The notes under the pieces: generated by a model
The model's database searches: none
What the model saw: the letters and a program-made list of their open reading frames with translations, nothing else
Told to the model about the DNA's origin: nothing
NCBI GenBank assembly: GCA_902727925.1
Contig: CACVAW010000004.1
Location: forward strand, 1-48,126
Length of the DNA stretch: 48,126 bases
Direction of reading: 5' to 3'
Source: an uncultured Campylobacterales bacterium
GTDB taxonomy: Bacteria > Campylobacterota > Campylobacteria > Campylobacterales > CACVAW01
Part shown: positions 34,331 to 42,337 of the stretch, piece by piece
How the letters are laid out: every line of letters begins with the position of its first letter
Numbering within the stretch: position 1 is the first letter of the stretch
Translations under genes and position numbers: made by a program

Positions 34331-35403
34331 AATTTTGCGCTTCTTTTATTAATTGAATATAATTTAAAGGCATAAAGCCCAAGAAAGAGTATAGGAAGAA
34401 CAATAGCAATTTCAGGGTTTACCACACTATTACTAGCCATTTCTATAAGAATAAACAATATTGCCCAAACAACTAAAGAAACAGAAATAAGTAAAAATGA
34501 CAACAAACTAGTATTAAAAAAGCGTCCACTAATAGGTATATAATAAAAAAATATCAGCAATAAAAAACAAGCAAAAAATGGAAATATTACACTACTATAA
34601 AGAATGGTCTTTAATCTACTGTTATCAAAGTTTTGCTCACTAAAGATTTTTATTATTTTAACAGCTTCAACAATAGATGTAGTATCACTATTTGAAAAAA
34701 TATTATCAATTATCTTAGGGTCAAAATTATGTAAAGTTTTAAAAGTTGGTAAGTTTTTGATTATGATAGCTTTTTTATTTATTGACATTTTACTTTTTTT
34801 ATACATAACTTCTACATCTTCAAGTAACCAATAAGAGTCTTTAAAAACAGCACTATTAGCTTTGACAATCTTACTTAAATCAGAGTCTTGCAACTCATAA
34901 ATAATTACATTATATGCTTTTTTGTCATATATAGAAAGCTTTTGTATATAAATATAGCTATCAAAATGTTTAATAAAAATATCTTTTGTATTTGTAGTTG
35001 CTTTTGAATATTTTAATATATTTTTAGCATACTGGCCAGAATATACTAAATTTGTAAAACCAATACTTAAATGTGCAAATATCATTAGTATAGAAAACAA
35101 AAAGATAGGTTTAATCGCCTTATTTCTAGATATTCCAAGTGCAAACATAGCAACAAGCTCAGAACTTCTAATCAAACTAAGTTTAGTAAAAACCATAGCA
35201 AAGATAAGTGAAATAGGTAATGTAAGACCTGAAGCTTCAATAAATTTATAAAAGATATATAGTATTTGTAAATTTGCTGAATTAGGTAAATCTTTATAAT
35301 TACTAAGTAAATCTAGACCAACGTAAAAAAGCTCTAAAGCAAAAAAAACTATCACTAGAAACTTTATGTATCTTAATAAAATATATCGGTTAAATAACTT
35401 CAT
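34327..35403 (-). CDS. LptF/LptG-family lipopolysaccharide export permease
   Basis: A YjgP/YjgQ-family inner-membrane permease that, with LptB, extracts lipopolysaccharide for transport to the outer membrane. The N-terminal FNRYILLRYIKFLVIVFFALE and the block SELVAMFALGISRNKAIKPI near residues 80-100 are signatures. About six helices flank a periplasmic jellyroll of about 150 residues. I chose the ATG at 35403 (MKLFNRYI) over an in-frame ATG at 35451, since the family starts there; it overlaps the pth stop by 14 bases. LptF and LptG cannot be told apart here. Confidence 0.88.
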   Translation of the reverse strand: MKLFNRYILLRYIKFLVIVFFALELFYVGLDLLSNYKDLPNSANLQILYIFYKFIEASGLTLPISLIFAMVFTKLSLIRSSELVAMFALGISRNKAIKPIFLFSILMIFAHLSIGFTNLVYSGQYAKNILKYSKATTNTKDIFIKHFDSYIYIQKLSIYDKKAYNVIIYELQDSDLSKIVKANSAVFKDSYWLLEDVEVMYKKSKMSINKKAIIIKNLPTFKTLHNFDPKIIDNIFSNSDTTSIVEAVKIIKIFSEQNFDNSRLKTILYSSVIFPFFACFLLLIFFYYIPISGRFFNTSLLSFLLISVSLVVWAILFILIEMASNSVVNPEIAIVLPILFLGLYAFKLYSINKRSAKL

Positions 35404-35959
35404 CACAAATGTTTTTTCTCGTATGTTTTGAAGAGATAATATTGATATCATCTTTTATAAGCGTACTTAGTAAGGAAAAGCTATGTTTTTTTATTTTTTC
35501 TAAACACTGGATTTGAGATTTTGGAAAATCATTTAATACATAATTAGCAACTTGTTCATTAATTGGTTTTGATATTCCAATTCTTACTCTTGTGTATTTA
35601 TTGCCTATGTGATTATCTATAGATTTAAGTCCATTATGACCACCTGTTCCACCACCTAGTTTAAACCTAATAGCTCCAAAGTCCAGATCTAAATCATCTT
35701 GATAAACAACAACTTTATCTATATTATAATAGTTAACAACACTAGCTACACTTTTACCTGAATCATTCATATAAGTAGTCGGTTTTAAAAAATATAGATC
35801 GCCAAATTTATAAAGATCACCGAAAAATTTAGATTTTGAAATATTGTTATAAGCAGGAAGATTTTCTAAAATATAATCTATTATCAAAAATCCAATATTA
35901 TGTCTATTGTTTTGATATTTAGATCCAGGATTCCCCAACCCCACAAAAAGACAAGACAT
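35390..35959 (-). CDS. pth: Peptidyl-tRNA hydrolase
   Basis: Releases tRNA from stalled peptidyl-tRNA. The motifs are FVGLGNPGSKYQNNRHNIGF (residues 5-24, with catalytic His21), LKPTTYMNDSGKSV (near 57-70), VVYQDDLDLDFG and GGGTGGHNGLKSI near 107-119. The length of 189 is normal. It is the second gene after rplY, with its ATG overlapping the rplY stop by one base, an rplY-pth order seen in many bacteria. Confidence 0.96.
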   Translation of the reverse strand: MSCLFVGLGNPGSKYQNNRHNIGFLIIDYILENLPAYNNISKSKFFGDLYKFGDLYFLKPTTYMNDSGKSVASVVNYYNIDKVVVYQDDLDLDFGAIRFKLGGGTGGHNGLKSIDNHIGNKYTRVRIGISKPINEQVANYVLNDFPKSQIQCLEKIKKHSFSLLSTLIKDDINIISSKHTRKNICDEVI

Positions 35960-36495
35960 TACTTAGAGCTAATTACTCCAGTAACAGAAACACTTGGTTG
36001 TTCCATTATAGTAACACCTTTAGGTATTTCTAAATCTCTTATTAGAATAGAATCTCCAACATCTAATTTAGAAACATCTACATCAAAACTATTTGGAAGA
36101 TTTTTATCATCACATTTGATTTTTAATCTTCTTTTATTAGTCATTAAAATACCCTTGTTCTTAAGACCGATTGGAGTTCCAGTTAATTTAACAGGTACTA
36201 AGTATTTTGAAACTAATCCAGGTACTACAATTCTTAAGTCAACATGTAAAAATTCATTTTTTACAGGATGTCTTTGATAGTCTTGAATTATAACTTTTAG
36301 GTTATCATTACCTATTTTAATATCAAATGCAAGAGTTTCTTTATTTTTAATAAACTTTAAAAATTCATTATATTTGAATGCAATATTCAAATTATCTTGT
36401 CCTTTTGCATATACATTAGCAATTAGATAACCATCTTGTCTAAGCTTTTTAGTTTCGCTTTTTGCAATACTCTCTCTAACTATACCTTCAATCAC
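35959..36495 (-). CDS. rplY: 50S ribosomal protein L25/general stress protein Ctc
   Basis: Binds 5S rRNA in the large subunit. At 178 residues this is the longer Ctc-type form with a C-terminal TL5-like domain. The N-terminal L25 domain has GIVRESIAKSETKKLRQDGYLIANVYAKGQ-like sequence, and HPVKNEFLHVDLRIV is characteristic. The start is GTG, with AAAAAAGGA as the Shine-Dalgarno supplied by the 3' end of the structured element at 36505-36578. Confidence 0.95.
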   Translation of the reverse strand: MIEGIVRESIAKSETKKLRQDGYLIANVYAKGQDNLNIAFKYNEFLKFIKNKETLAFDIKIGNDNLKVIIQDYQRHPVKNEFLHVDLRIVVPGLVSKYLVPVKLTGTPIGLKNKGILMTNKRRLKIKCDDKNLPNSFDVDVSKLDVGDSILIRDLEIPKGVTIMEQPSVSVTGVISSK

Positions 36496-36504
36496 GATAT
36501 TTTT

Positions 36505-36578
36505 CCTTTTTTATATGTTTGAGAAAATAAATTCCTCTTCACAGTCTTGAGCAGACAGTTCAAAGCACTGGTGCTTTT
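36505..36578 (-). repeat. Three-hairpin intergenic element, copy 2 (upstream of rplY)
   Basis: The most diverged copy. Minus strand: hairpin 1 GCA-CCAG-TGC, hairpin 2 GTCT-GCTCA-AGAC, hairpin 3 GAGGAA-TTTAT-TTTCTC with one G-T pair. It ends in ATATAAAAAAGG, which is the rplY Shine-Dalgarno region. The length is 74, the same as copies 1 and 4. Confidence 0.75.
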
Positions 36579-36695
36579 ATTACACACTGTTACTTAAAGA
36601 TTTGGGTAAATTAAATCTTTAGAAAATCAATCATTAAATAACTTTCTAAAAATCTATGTATTTAATAAAAAAATATTTGAAGAGAGTAAAAAAGA

Positions 36696-36783
36696 TGGCC
36701 GGGAGAGGGAGATTCGAACTCCCGGAGGTATGACCCTCACCGGTTTTCAAGACCGGCACATTCGACCACTCTGACATCTCCCG
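36696..36783 (-). tRNA. tRNA-Ser (UGA)
   Basis: An 88-base tRNA with the long variable arm of class II. The acceptor CGGGAGA pairs with TCTCCCG, the discriminator is G, and CCA is encoded. The anticodon loop is CTTGAAA on the stem CCGGT/ACCGG. It is last in a four-tRNA cluster. Confidence 0.96.
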
Positions 36784-36788
36784 GTAAA

Positions 36789-36863
36789 TGGAGGCGACAC
36801 CCGGATTCGAACCGGGGATCAGAGCTTTGCAGGCTCCTGCCTTAGCCACTTGGCTATATCGCC
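36789..36863 (-). tRNA. tRNA-Cys (GCA)
   Basis: A 75-base tRNA. The acceptor GGCGATA pairs with TGTCGCC (one G-T), the discriminator is T, and CCA is encoded. The anticodon loop is CTGCAAA on the stem GGAGC/GCTCT. It lies five bases from the tRNA-Ser gene. Confidence 0.96.
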
Positions 36864-36898
36864 TCAAAACTCTTCTCCAAATTAATAAACTTATTTGG

Positions 36899-36986
36899 TG
36901 GTGCCCGGGGCCGGACTTGAACCGGCACGAACAAAATGTTCGAGGGATTTTAAGTCCCTTGTGTCTACCAATTTCACCACCCGGGC
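36899..36986 (-). tRNA. tRNA-Leu (UAA)
   Basis: An 88-base class II tRNA. The acceptor GCCCGGG pairs perfectly with CCCGGGC, the discriminator is A, and CCA is encoded. The anticodon loop is CTTAAAA on the stem AGGGA/TCCCT. The long variable arm reads CGAACATTTTGTTCG. Confidence 0.96.
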
Positions 36987-37011
36987 AAATATTCAAACAA
37001 TCAAAATCAAA

Positions 37012-37086
37012 TGGAGCGGGAAACGAGATTCGAACTCGCGACCCCAACCTTGGCAAGGTTGTGCTCTACCACTGAGCTATTCCCGC
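37012..37086 (-). tRNA. tRNA-Gly (GCC)
   Basis: A 75-base tRNA. The acceptor GCGGGAA pairs with TTCCCGC, the discriminator is T, and CCA is encoded. The anticodon loop is TTGCCAA on the stem CAACC/GGTTG. It is the first gene of the cluster, about 33 bases after the -10 box. Confidence 0.97.
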
Positions 37087-37118
37087 AATTAAATATATTC
37101 TGACGATTTGAAGCCGTA

Positions 37119-37147
37119 ATTATAACAAACAAAAACCTGTTTGTCAA
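37119..37147 (-). promoter_or_regulatory. Consensus sigma70 promoter of the tRNA cluster
   Basis: On the minus strand TTGACA (37142-37147) and TATAAT (37119-37124) are both perfect, 17 bases apart, with TGT directly before the -10. It is the only promoter in the window with a full -35, fitting strong constitutive tRNA expression. Confidence 0.88.
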
Positions 37148-37180
37148 AGAAAAAAATTGTTTTTTTTGAATTTAAAAACA

Positions 37181-37213
37181 AAGTATTCATAAAACTTAAC
37201 TTTATGAATACTT
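37181..37213 (-). terminator. Rho-independent terminator of the por operon
   Basis: A perfect 13-bp stem, AAGTATTCATAAA (37181-37193) with TTTATGAATACTT (37201-37213), and a seven-base loop. On the minus strand it starts 25 bases after the porB stop and is followed by TGTTTTTAAA. It also insulates the tRNA promoter just downstream. Confidence 0.85.
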
Positions 37214-37238
37214 GCTTCTTATTTAGAGCAACAAATAC

Positions 37239-38189
37239 CTAGCTATTTGTCATCTCTTCCATTTTTTGAAGTTGTACCCACTTCTTATCTACTCTCTTTT
37301 GCCATTCTTCGATAATATGTTCATTACCTGGTTTAAACAGATGTTTAAATCTACCTTGAATCGCTAAATAGTCTTTTATAGGAACAATATTTTTAGGTCT
37401 ATAGTTAATAGTATATACTCCATTTTCTATTTCATATAATGGAAATGCTAATGAATCAGTAGCAAGATCAGATACTGTTATAGTCTGATGAGATGGAAAT
37501 CTCCATTCAGTTGTACAAGCACTCATAGCATTAACAAATGTAGGACCATTTATTTCTAAAGCTTTTTGAAACTTCATTATCATATCTTTCCACTTATTAG
37601 GAGCTACTTGAGCTACATAAGGAGCTCCATGAGCTGCCATAATACCTATCATGTCTTTTTTTGTAGTTTTATTACCAATACTTTGACTACCTGCTGGAGT
37701 TGTAGTTGTTGACGCTCCAACTGGTGTAGAAGAACTTCTTTGACCTCCAGTATTTGCATAAACTTCATTATCAAGACATACATAAGTAAAGTCATGACCT
37801 CTTTCAACTGCACCACTTAAAAACTGAAAACCTATATCATAAGTAGCACCATCACCACCAATTGCAAGTACCTTTGTATTTTCAGCATTCTTATTAAGTC
37901 TACCTTTTCTCTCAAGTACTTTATAAGTTTCGGCTATCGCACCAGCAGAAGTTGCTGCATTTTCAAATCCAATATGTATCCAAGATGTATCCCAAGCAGT
38001 ATATGGATAGACTGCTGTACAAACTTCCATACAACCAGTTGCATTTGCAATCACAAGGTTATGATCAGTACAGTTAACTAGTTCTCTAACGATAATTGAG
38101 TGAGCACAACCTGGACATAAAAGATGAGCACCTTCAAGTCTTTCATTAGCTGTTGAAAATTGTTTTAAATTTTTTATTATTTTACTCAT
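37239..38189 (-). CDS. porB: Pyruvate:ferredoxin/flavodoxin oxidoreductase, beta subunit
   Basis: The thiamine diphosphate subunit of the anaerobic pyruvate dehydrogenase, which makes acetyl-CoA, CO2 and reduced ferredoxin or flavodoxin. HLLCPGCAHSIIVRE near residues 22-36 and NATGCMEVCTAVYPY near 49-63 carry the cluster cysteines. TPP and Mg binding is in AIGGDGATYDIGFQFLSG near 112-129 with NEVYANTGGQRSSSTP near 142-157. The length is 316. Its start overlaps porA by four bases. The operon order C-D-A-B matches Helicobacter. Assignment to pyruvate over other 2-oxoacids rests on this order and similarity. Confidence 0.92.
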   Translation of the reverse strand: MSKIIKNLKQFSTANERLEGAHLLCPGCAHSIIVRELVNCTDHNLVIANATGCMEVCTAVYPYTAWDTSWIHIGFENAATSAGAIAETYKVLERKGRLNKNAENTKVLAIGGDGATYDIGFQFLSGAVERGHDFTYVCLDNEVYANTGGQRSSSTPVGASTTTTPAGSQSIGNKTTKKDMIGIMAAHGAPYVAQVAPNKWKDMIMKFQKALEINGPTFVNAMSACTTEWRFPSHQTITVSDLATDSLAFPLYEIENGVYTINYRPKNIVPIKDYLAIQGRFKHLFKPGNEHIIEEWQKRVDKKWVQLQKMEEMTNS

Positions 38190-39421
38190 TTTGAACTCTC
38201 CATATCAAAGAAACTAAGTTTTGGACCTCTAAGCCCACTGAACTGTTGAACTGGAGTTGTAAGTTTACCAGCATCAGCATTTGCCTGAATTTCTTTAGCT
38301 ATTTGTTTTAAATCTGCTATAGTAGTATCTCTGCCACCCAACCCATAGATATAATTATTTATTACTGGTTTAGTATCATTTGTATATATAGCTGCTGTAA
38401 CTTCGTTAAATAGCATACCAAGTGCTCCACCTGGAGAACTTCTATCAAGTATACCAATTGCTTTTACATTTTTAAGAGCGTCTGCTATTTTGTCATAAGG
38501 GAATGGTCTAAACACACGAGGAGCTACAATACCAACTTTAATTCCCTCTTCTCTAAGCTGTCTTGCTGCCTCAATTGAACTTTCTATAGTTGTTCCAAGT
38601 GCTACTATAGCAATTTCGGCGTCTTCCATCATATAAGATTCAACTGCGTTATATTTTCTTCCAGTTAGTTTTTCGAACTCTTCAAATGTATCTTCTATTA
38701 CATTTATAGAATCCATTATTGCTTTATGTTGTTTTGCTTTGTGTTCGAAATGCCAATCTTCTTCTGTTTGTGCACCATAAGTAACAGGTCTAGCAAAATC
38801 AAGTAATGAATCAACTGCTTCAAAGTCACCAACAAATTTTCTTGCAACATCATCTTGAAGTGGAGCTACATTTTGAGCTGTATGAGAACAGATAAATCCA
38901 TCTTGATGAACCATCACAGGAAGTCTTACATTCTTATGTTCACCAATCTTAAATGACATTAAAGTCATATCATAAACTTCTTGTTGGTTAAAAGTACAAA
39001 GATTAATCCATCCAGCATCACGGCCCAGATACAAGTCTGAATGATCGCCATTTACATTAAGTGGAGCTGCTAAAGCTCTATTTGCTACATTTAAAACTAC
39101 AGGTAGTCGCATGCCTGAAGCTTGATAAAGTACTTCGATCATAAGAGCAAAACCCTGTGAACTTGTTGCTGTTGTAACTCTTGCACCTGCTGCACTTGCT
39201 GCAACACAAGCACTCATAGCTGCATGTTCACTCTCAGTTCTTATATATTCACCATCAACATATCCATTAGATAAATAGTCTGCATAATTTTGAATAATAG
39301 GAGTTGATGGAGTTATAGGGTAAGCAGCCATAATATCAACTTCTGCTTGTCGTAAAGCTTGTGAACTAGCCATCGCCCCATCCCAAAACTCAACTTCTTT
39401 TAAAACATATTCTTTAGACAT
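38186..39421 (-). CDS. porA: Pyruvate:ferredoxin/flavodoxin oxidoreductase, alpha subunit
   Basis: The alpha subunit (411 residues), which binds pyruvate and forms the active site with PorB. AAYPITPSTPIIQNYADY near residues 33-50 and RTESEHAAMSACVAASAAGARVTTATSSQGFALM-type sequence near 60-92 are family signatures. GNVNGDHSDLY-like residues (LNVNGDHSDLYLGRDAGW) follow. GTTIESSIEAARQLREEGIKVGIVAPRVFRPFPY is the typical C-terminal domain start. It is separated from porD by 162 bases that contain a hairpin and a three-hairpin element whose 3' end is the ribosome binding region. Confidence 0.93.
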   Translation of the reverse strand: MSKEYVLKEVEFWDGAMASSQALRQAEVDIMAAYPITPSTPIIQNYADYLSNGYVDGEYIRTESEHAAMSACVAASAAGARVTTATSSQGFALMIEVLYQASGMRLPVVLNVANRALAAPLNVNGDHSDLYLGRDAGWINLCTFNQQEVYDMTLMSFKIGEHKNVRLPVMVHQDGFICSHTAQNVAPLQDDVARKFVGDFEAVDSLLDFARPVTYGAQTEEDWHFEHKAKQHKAIMDSINVIEDTFEEFEKLTGRKYNAVESYMMEDAEIAIVALGTTIESSIEAARQLREEGIKVGIVAPRVFRPFPYDKIADALKNVKAIGILDRSSPGGALGMLFNEVTAAIYTNDTKPVINNYIYGLGGRDTTIADLKQIAKEIQANADAGKLTTPVQQFSGLRGPKLSFFDMESSK

Positions 39422-39431
39422 TGTTTGTATT

Positions 39432-39506
39432 CCTTTTTATACGCTTTTTGGAAATGAATTCCAAAAAGCTGCCCTCAGCGGACAGCTTACGGTGCTAGCA
39501 CCTTTT
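39432..39506 (-). repeat. Three-hairpin intergenic element, copy 3 (upstream of porA)
   Basis: Minus strand: hairpin 1 GGTG-CTAG-CACC, hairpin 2 GTCC-GCTGA-GGGC flanked by AGCT on each side, hairpin 3 GCTTTTTGGAA-TTCAT-TTCCAAAAAGC. It ends in GTATAAAAAGGA, which serves as the porA Shine-Dalgarno, ten bases before the ATG. The preceding bases AACGAATAAAA resemble those before copy 4 (AACGTATAAAA). Confidence 0.85.
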
Positions 39507-39540
39507 ATTCGTTAGTATTTTTTAATTTTTCATTCTGTAT

Positions 39541-39568
39541 TAGTTAAAGTCTAAAAAGACTTTAACTA
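39541..39568 (-). repeat. 11-bp hairpin between porD and porA
   Basis: TAGTTAAAGTC (39541-39551) and GACTTTAACTA (39558-39568) pair perfectly around a six-base loop, 15 bases after the porD stop. On the minus strand no T-run follows directly, so it may stabilise or process the upstream mRNA and not terminate it. Confidence 0.6.
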
Positions 39569-39583
39569 TAGTTTACTTTTGAA

Positions 39584-39985
39584 CTATGCTTTTTTTTCTT
39601 TTTTCTTTTTTTCTGGCCATGATGCTAATGCTGAATCTTCAACTGTAGCTTCTTCGTACATTATTAGTGATTTTGGATTTGTAGGACAAACGTCTGCACA
39701 TATACCACATCCTTTACAATGATCATAATCAATACCTTGCATCTTCTTTTCTTCTGAAAGAATTGCACTATCTGGACAATACACCCAACAGTTTTGACAA
39801 TGAATACAAACATCACTATTATAAATAGGCTTAACAACTCTCCAAGAAGCTGTACTTGCGCTAAATGAACTAAAAAGCGAATAATCTCTATCCGATTGTG
39901 CTGTATTTACTAAATCTTGCATGCTATTTTCAAACGGATTTAAAAGTGCTGCGTCATTGACTTCATCCCAACCTACATTTGCCAT
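39584..39985 (-). CDS. porD: Pyruvate:ferredoxin/flavodoxin oxidoreductase, delta (ferredoxin-like) subunit
   Basis: The electron-transfer subunit with two [4Fe-4S] clusters: Cys60, 63, 66, 70 (CIHCQNCWVYCP) and Cys90, 93, 96, 100 (CKGCGICADVCP). The 133 residues include an N-terminal extension of about 50 residues and a Lys-rich tail (WPEKKKKEKKA). It passes electrons from PorAB to ferredoxin or flavodoxin. A structured element separates it from porC (129-base gap) and another from porA. Confidence 0.93.
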   Translation of the reverse strand: MANVGWDEVNDAALLNPFENSMQDLVNTAQSDRDYSLFSSFSASTASWRVVKPIYNSDVCIHCQNCWVYCPDSAILSEEKKMQGIDYDHCKGCGICADVCPTNPKSLIMYEEATVEDSALASWPEKKKKEKKA

Positions 39986-39994
39986 TAAATATCT

Positions 39995-40068
39995 CCTTTT
40001 TATACACTTTAAGGAAGTGAATTCCTTAAAGCTGTCCTCATCGGACTGCTCAAACGACTAGTCGTTTT
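39995..40068 (-). repeat. Three-hairpin intergenic element, copy 4 (upstream of porD)
   Basis: Minus strand: hairpin 1 CGA-CTAG-TCG, hairpin 2 GTCC-GATGA-GGAC with outer AGC/GCT pairs around an A-A mismatch, hairpin 3 CTTTAAGGAA-TTCAC-TTCCTTAAAG. It ends in GTATAAAAAGG, ten bases before the porD ATG, again providing the Shine-Dalgarno. Confidence 0.85.
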
Positions 40069-40114
40069 ATACGTTATTAATCAATATATTTCTAATTTAT
40101 ATAACTTTTTTACC

Positions 40115-40672
40115 TTAAACTACTTCTTCGTATGCTCTTTGAATTGCTTTTAAATTTGCGTCTACAATCTTTTGTGGGAATTTAGACAAAACTTTAATTA
40201 TCGCATTTTTAAAATAATCTATCTCAAACATACCAGAAACTTTCATCAAAGCCCCTAGCATAGGAGTATTTGGAATAGCTCTACCTATAGTTTCTTGAGA
40301 AATTTTCATACAATCAAGAGTATATACTCTTTTTTCATCTAAATTTGGTAATTTTTCTAATAACTCTTTTTTACTTAAATGAGTTGTAATTATATATTTT
40401 GTATCTTCTTTTTCATTTGCTGTAATATTACCAATGAATGCCAAAGCAGGATCAAGTACCAATACATAATCAGGTATCATAAACTTTTCATGATTAAGTA
40501 TAGGTTTATCATCTATTCTATTATAAGCACTCATAGCAGCACCTCTTTTAGCAGATCCATAAAAAGCAAAGGCTTGAACTTGCTTACCAGTATCAGATAC
40601 TATATCACCCAGACCTTTAGCTCCAGTTACGGCACCTTGACCGGCACGAGAATGCCATCTAATTTCTAACAT
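40115..40672 (-). CDS. porC: Pyruvate:ferredoxin/flavodoxin oxidoreductase, gamma subunit
   Basis: The gamma subunit (185 residues) of the four-subunit enzyme. MLEIRWHSRAGQGAVTGAKGLGDIV at residues 1-25 is the POR gamma signature, and FAFYGSAKRGAAMSAYNRIDDKPI near 36-59 the second. It is first in the porCDAB order, with a TAAGGAG Shine-Dalgarno seven bases before the ATG and an extended -10 promoter upstream. Confidence 0.93.
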   Translation of the reverse strand: MLEIRWHSRAGQGAVTGAKGLGDIVSDTGKQVQAFAFYGSAKRGAAMSAYNRIDDKPILNHEKFMIPDYVLVLDPALAFIGNITANEKEDTKYIITTHLSKKELLEKLPNLDEKRVYTLDCMKISQETIGRAIPNTPMLGALMKVSGMFEIDYFKNAIIKVLSKFPQKIVDANLKAIQRAYEEVV

Positions 40673-40702
40673 AAAGTCTCCTTAGGACACAAAAATTTCC
40701 AT

Positions 40703-40711
40703 ATTATAACA
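40703..40711 (-). promoter_or_regulatory. Extended -10 promoter of the por operon
   Basis: TGTTATAAT on the minus strand, with the -10 box ending 31 bases before the porC ATG. No -35 match is seen. Confidence 0.6.
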
Positions 40712-40761
40712 AATAAGTTTATGTTTTTTTCTTTATTTATATAACTTATATTAATAAATAT

Positions 40762-41379
40762 TTAGAGACCTAAATATTTTTCTTTAATAATTTCTCTCAT
40801 AGCTTTAAATATTAGATATTTATCAACCAAGATATCTTCAAAATACTCTTTTAATATGTTAGCATCTCCACCAGTAAGGTATATTTTCTTTTTACCTAAA
40901 CTTTTAATTAATAAGACTATAGATTTTATTACTCCACAGCTAAGAGCTTCATCTGTATTTTGAGGTATAATATCAATATTAGTAGGTTTTAATTTGGTTT
41001 GAAGTTTATTTGATACTGTCAAAAAGCTTTTTTGATAAGCAGTTAATCCTGGCAGTATATATCCACCCTTATGCTCACCCTTATCCATTAAGTCTATAGT
41101 GATAGCACTTCCAGCATCAACTATAATACCATCTTCAAGATAATTACAAAGAACTTGTCTATCAATCCCAAGTCCTTTATATTTAGTCTTGATATTAATA
41201 TAAGGAGACAAATTTATTGCATTCAAATTTTTTTCAAAAATAGAATCTAAAGATGAGTTTACATTAACATAAAAGAATTTTTCATCAGGGAAGTTCAGTT
41301 TTTCTGATACTTCCTCAGTACGTAATATATTAAAGTCATAAAACTTTATATTTGTATTTCCACAGTCACAAAGTATCAA
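40762..41379 (-). CDS. coaX: Type III pantothenate kinase
   Basis: Catalyses the first step of coenzyme A synthesis. The ASKHA-fold nucleotide motif is CDCGNTNIKFYDF (residues 4-16, Asp5), the dimer and pantothenate motif is GLGIDRQVL near 69-77, and VDAGSAITIDLM near 87-98 supplies the catalytic Asp88. GGYILPGL follows at 105-112. At 205 residues it is shorter than the 250 or so common elsewhere, like Helicobacter and Campylobacter forms. It lies five bases downstream of the BamB-like gene. Confidence 0.92.
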   Translation of the reverse strand: MILCDCGNTNIKFYDFNILRTEEVSEKLNFPDEKFFYVNVNSSLDSIFEKNLNAINLSPYINIKTKYKGLGIDRQVLCNYLEDGIIVDAGSAITIDLMDKGEHKGGYILPGLTAYQKSFLTVSNKLQTKLKPTNIDIIPQNTDEALSCGVIKSIVLLIKSLGKKKIYLTGGDANILKEYFEDILVDKYLIFKAMREIIKEKYLGL

Positions 41380-41384
41380 ACAAA

Positions 41385-42332
41385 CTACTTAAATAAAAAT
41401 GATTTATCTTCCACATAAAGAGTATCGTTAGAAAAGAAACTTTTACCTTCTATCTCACCAAAAAGTTTCATAGTTTTATTATTATCGTAATCTATTAAAA
41501 ATCCTGATTTCTCCAAGATATATAATTTATTATTTACCATAGATGCATTAATGAAATTTGCAAATTCATATTTTTTCTCATATATTTTTTTTAAGTTATC
41601 ATTTAACTCGACAATTCTTGAATCTCTTGTTAGAATATAAGTTTTATTTAGTGTTGATATCACTTTTTTTACTTCATCACTGTATTCACTTATGTAGTTT
41701 TGATTTAGTGCAATTACTTTGTGTCTTGAAGCAACAATTATTTTATCATTTACTAATTCTAAATGAATAATATTGTTAAAAAAGTCCTCATTTGATAAAG
41801 ATATTTGATTTTTAATTTGTCTGTTTCTACTATCCAAAAACACTATTTCTCCATTAAGTGTTGGATAAATGACAATACTGCCCAAGAATAATGGTTTTGG
41901 TATATCTTTTGTACCACTAATAGCTTCTTTATACGACTCTTTAAATAATCGTTTTTTATTTTGTATACTATACAAAGTTATTGAATTATCTACAAATAGT
42001 ACTGCTAGTTTATCTTCTTTGACACTAAGACTAATGATTTTAGTGTCAAAGTTAAATGCACTAATCGTAGTATTCTTATCTTTTATAGCAATACTTTTAA
42101 AGTCTCTTGTAAGGACTTGTAAGTCACCATCAGCAAATATTAATTTCTCGTCTTCTTCTATATTATATTTTTTATTTTTAGTTAGAGCAAAACCGTCAAA
42201 CGTAGCACTTTGCAAATCAGTGTAAAGAACTTCTAAAAAACCTATACTAGATATTTTGTCATCAACTATAGGATTAAAAGATTGTTTACAGCCAATAAGC
42301 AGTAATGCAAATAAAAATACAATATTTTTCAT
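41385..42332 (-). CDS. BamB-like beta-propeller lipoprotein
   Basis: A 315-residue lipoprotein. The signal peptide ends in the lipobox LLIGC (Cys15). The rest is beta-rich, with repeats of the PQQ/propeller type (KLAVLFVDNSITLYSIQNKKRLF, SIVIYPTLNGEIVFLDSRNRQ, KIIVASRHKVIALNQN). The gene directly upstream is a YfgM-like membrane protein, the same pair as yfgM-bamB in E. coli. This suggests a role in outer-membrane protein assembly; that is inference from fold and neighbour. The sequence match to BamB is not strong by eye. Confidence 0.65.
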   Translation of the reverse strand: MKNIVFLFALLLIGCKQSFNPIVDDKISSIGFLEVLYTDLQSATFDGFALTKNKKYNIEEDEKLIFADGDLQVLTRDFKSIAIKDKNTTISAFNFDTKIISLSVKEDKLAVLFVDNSITLYSIQNKKRLFKESYKEAISGTKDIPKPLFLGSIVIYPTLNGEIVFLDSRNRQIKNQISLSNEDFFNNIIHLELVNDKIIVASRHKVIALNQNYISEYSDEVKKVISTLNKTYILTRDSRIVELNDNLKKIYEKKYEFANFINASMVNNKLYILEKSGFLIDYDNNKTMKLFGEIEGKSFFSNDTLYVEDKSFLFK

Positions 42333-42337
42333 AAATA

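Noticed and set aside
35404-35451. Longer N-terminus of the LptF/G permease from ATG at 35451
   Set aside because: It would add 16 residues not seen in the family and extend the overlap with pth to 62 bases.
36646-37092. Three open frames (136, 95 and 65 codons) on both strands at 36.6-37.1 kb
   Set aside because: They run across four tRNA genes with complete cloverleaves; their peptides are translations of tRNA sequence.
21488-40068. Possible protein-coding nature of the structured elements (one frame reads K-x-T-S-A and Y-K-K in copies 1 and 2)
   Set aside because: Copies 4, 5 and 6 have stops in the matching frame, and substitutions track stem pairing and not codon position.
39995-40068. 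Hammerhead-like ribozyme, suggested by the GATGAG in hairpin 2
   Set aside because: The CTGATGA...GAAA core and the three-way junction are missing; the bases form the loop of a simple hairpin.
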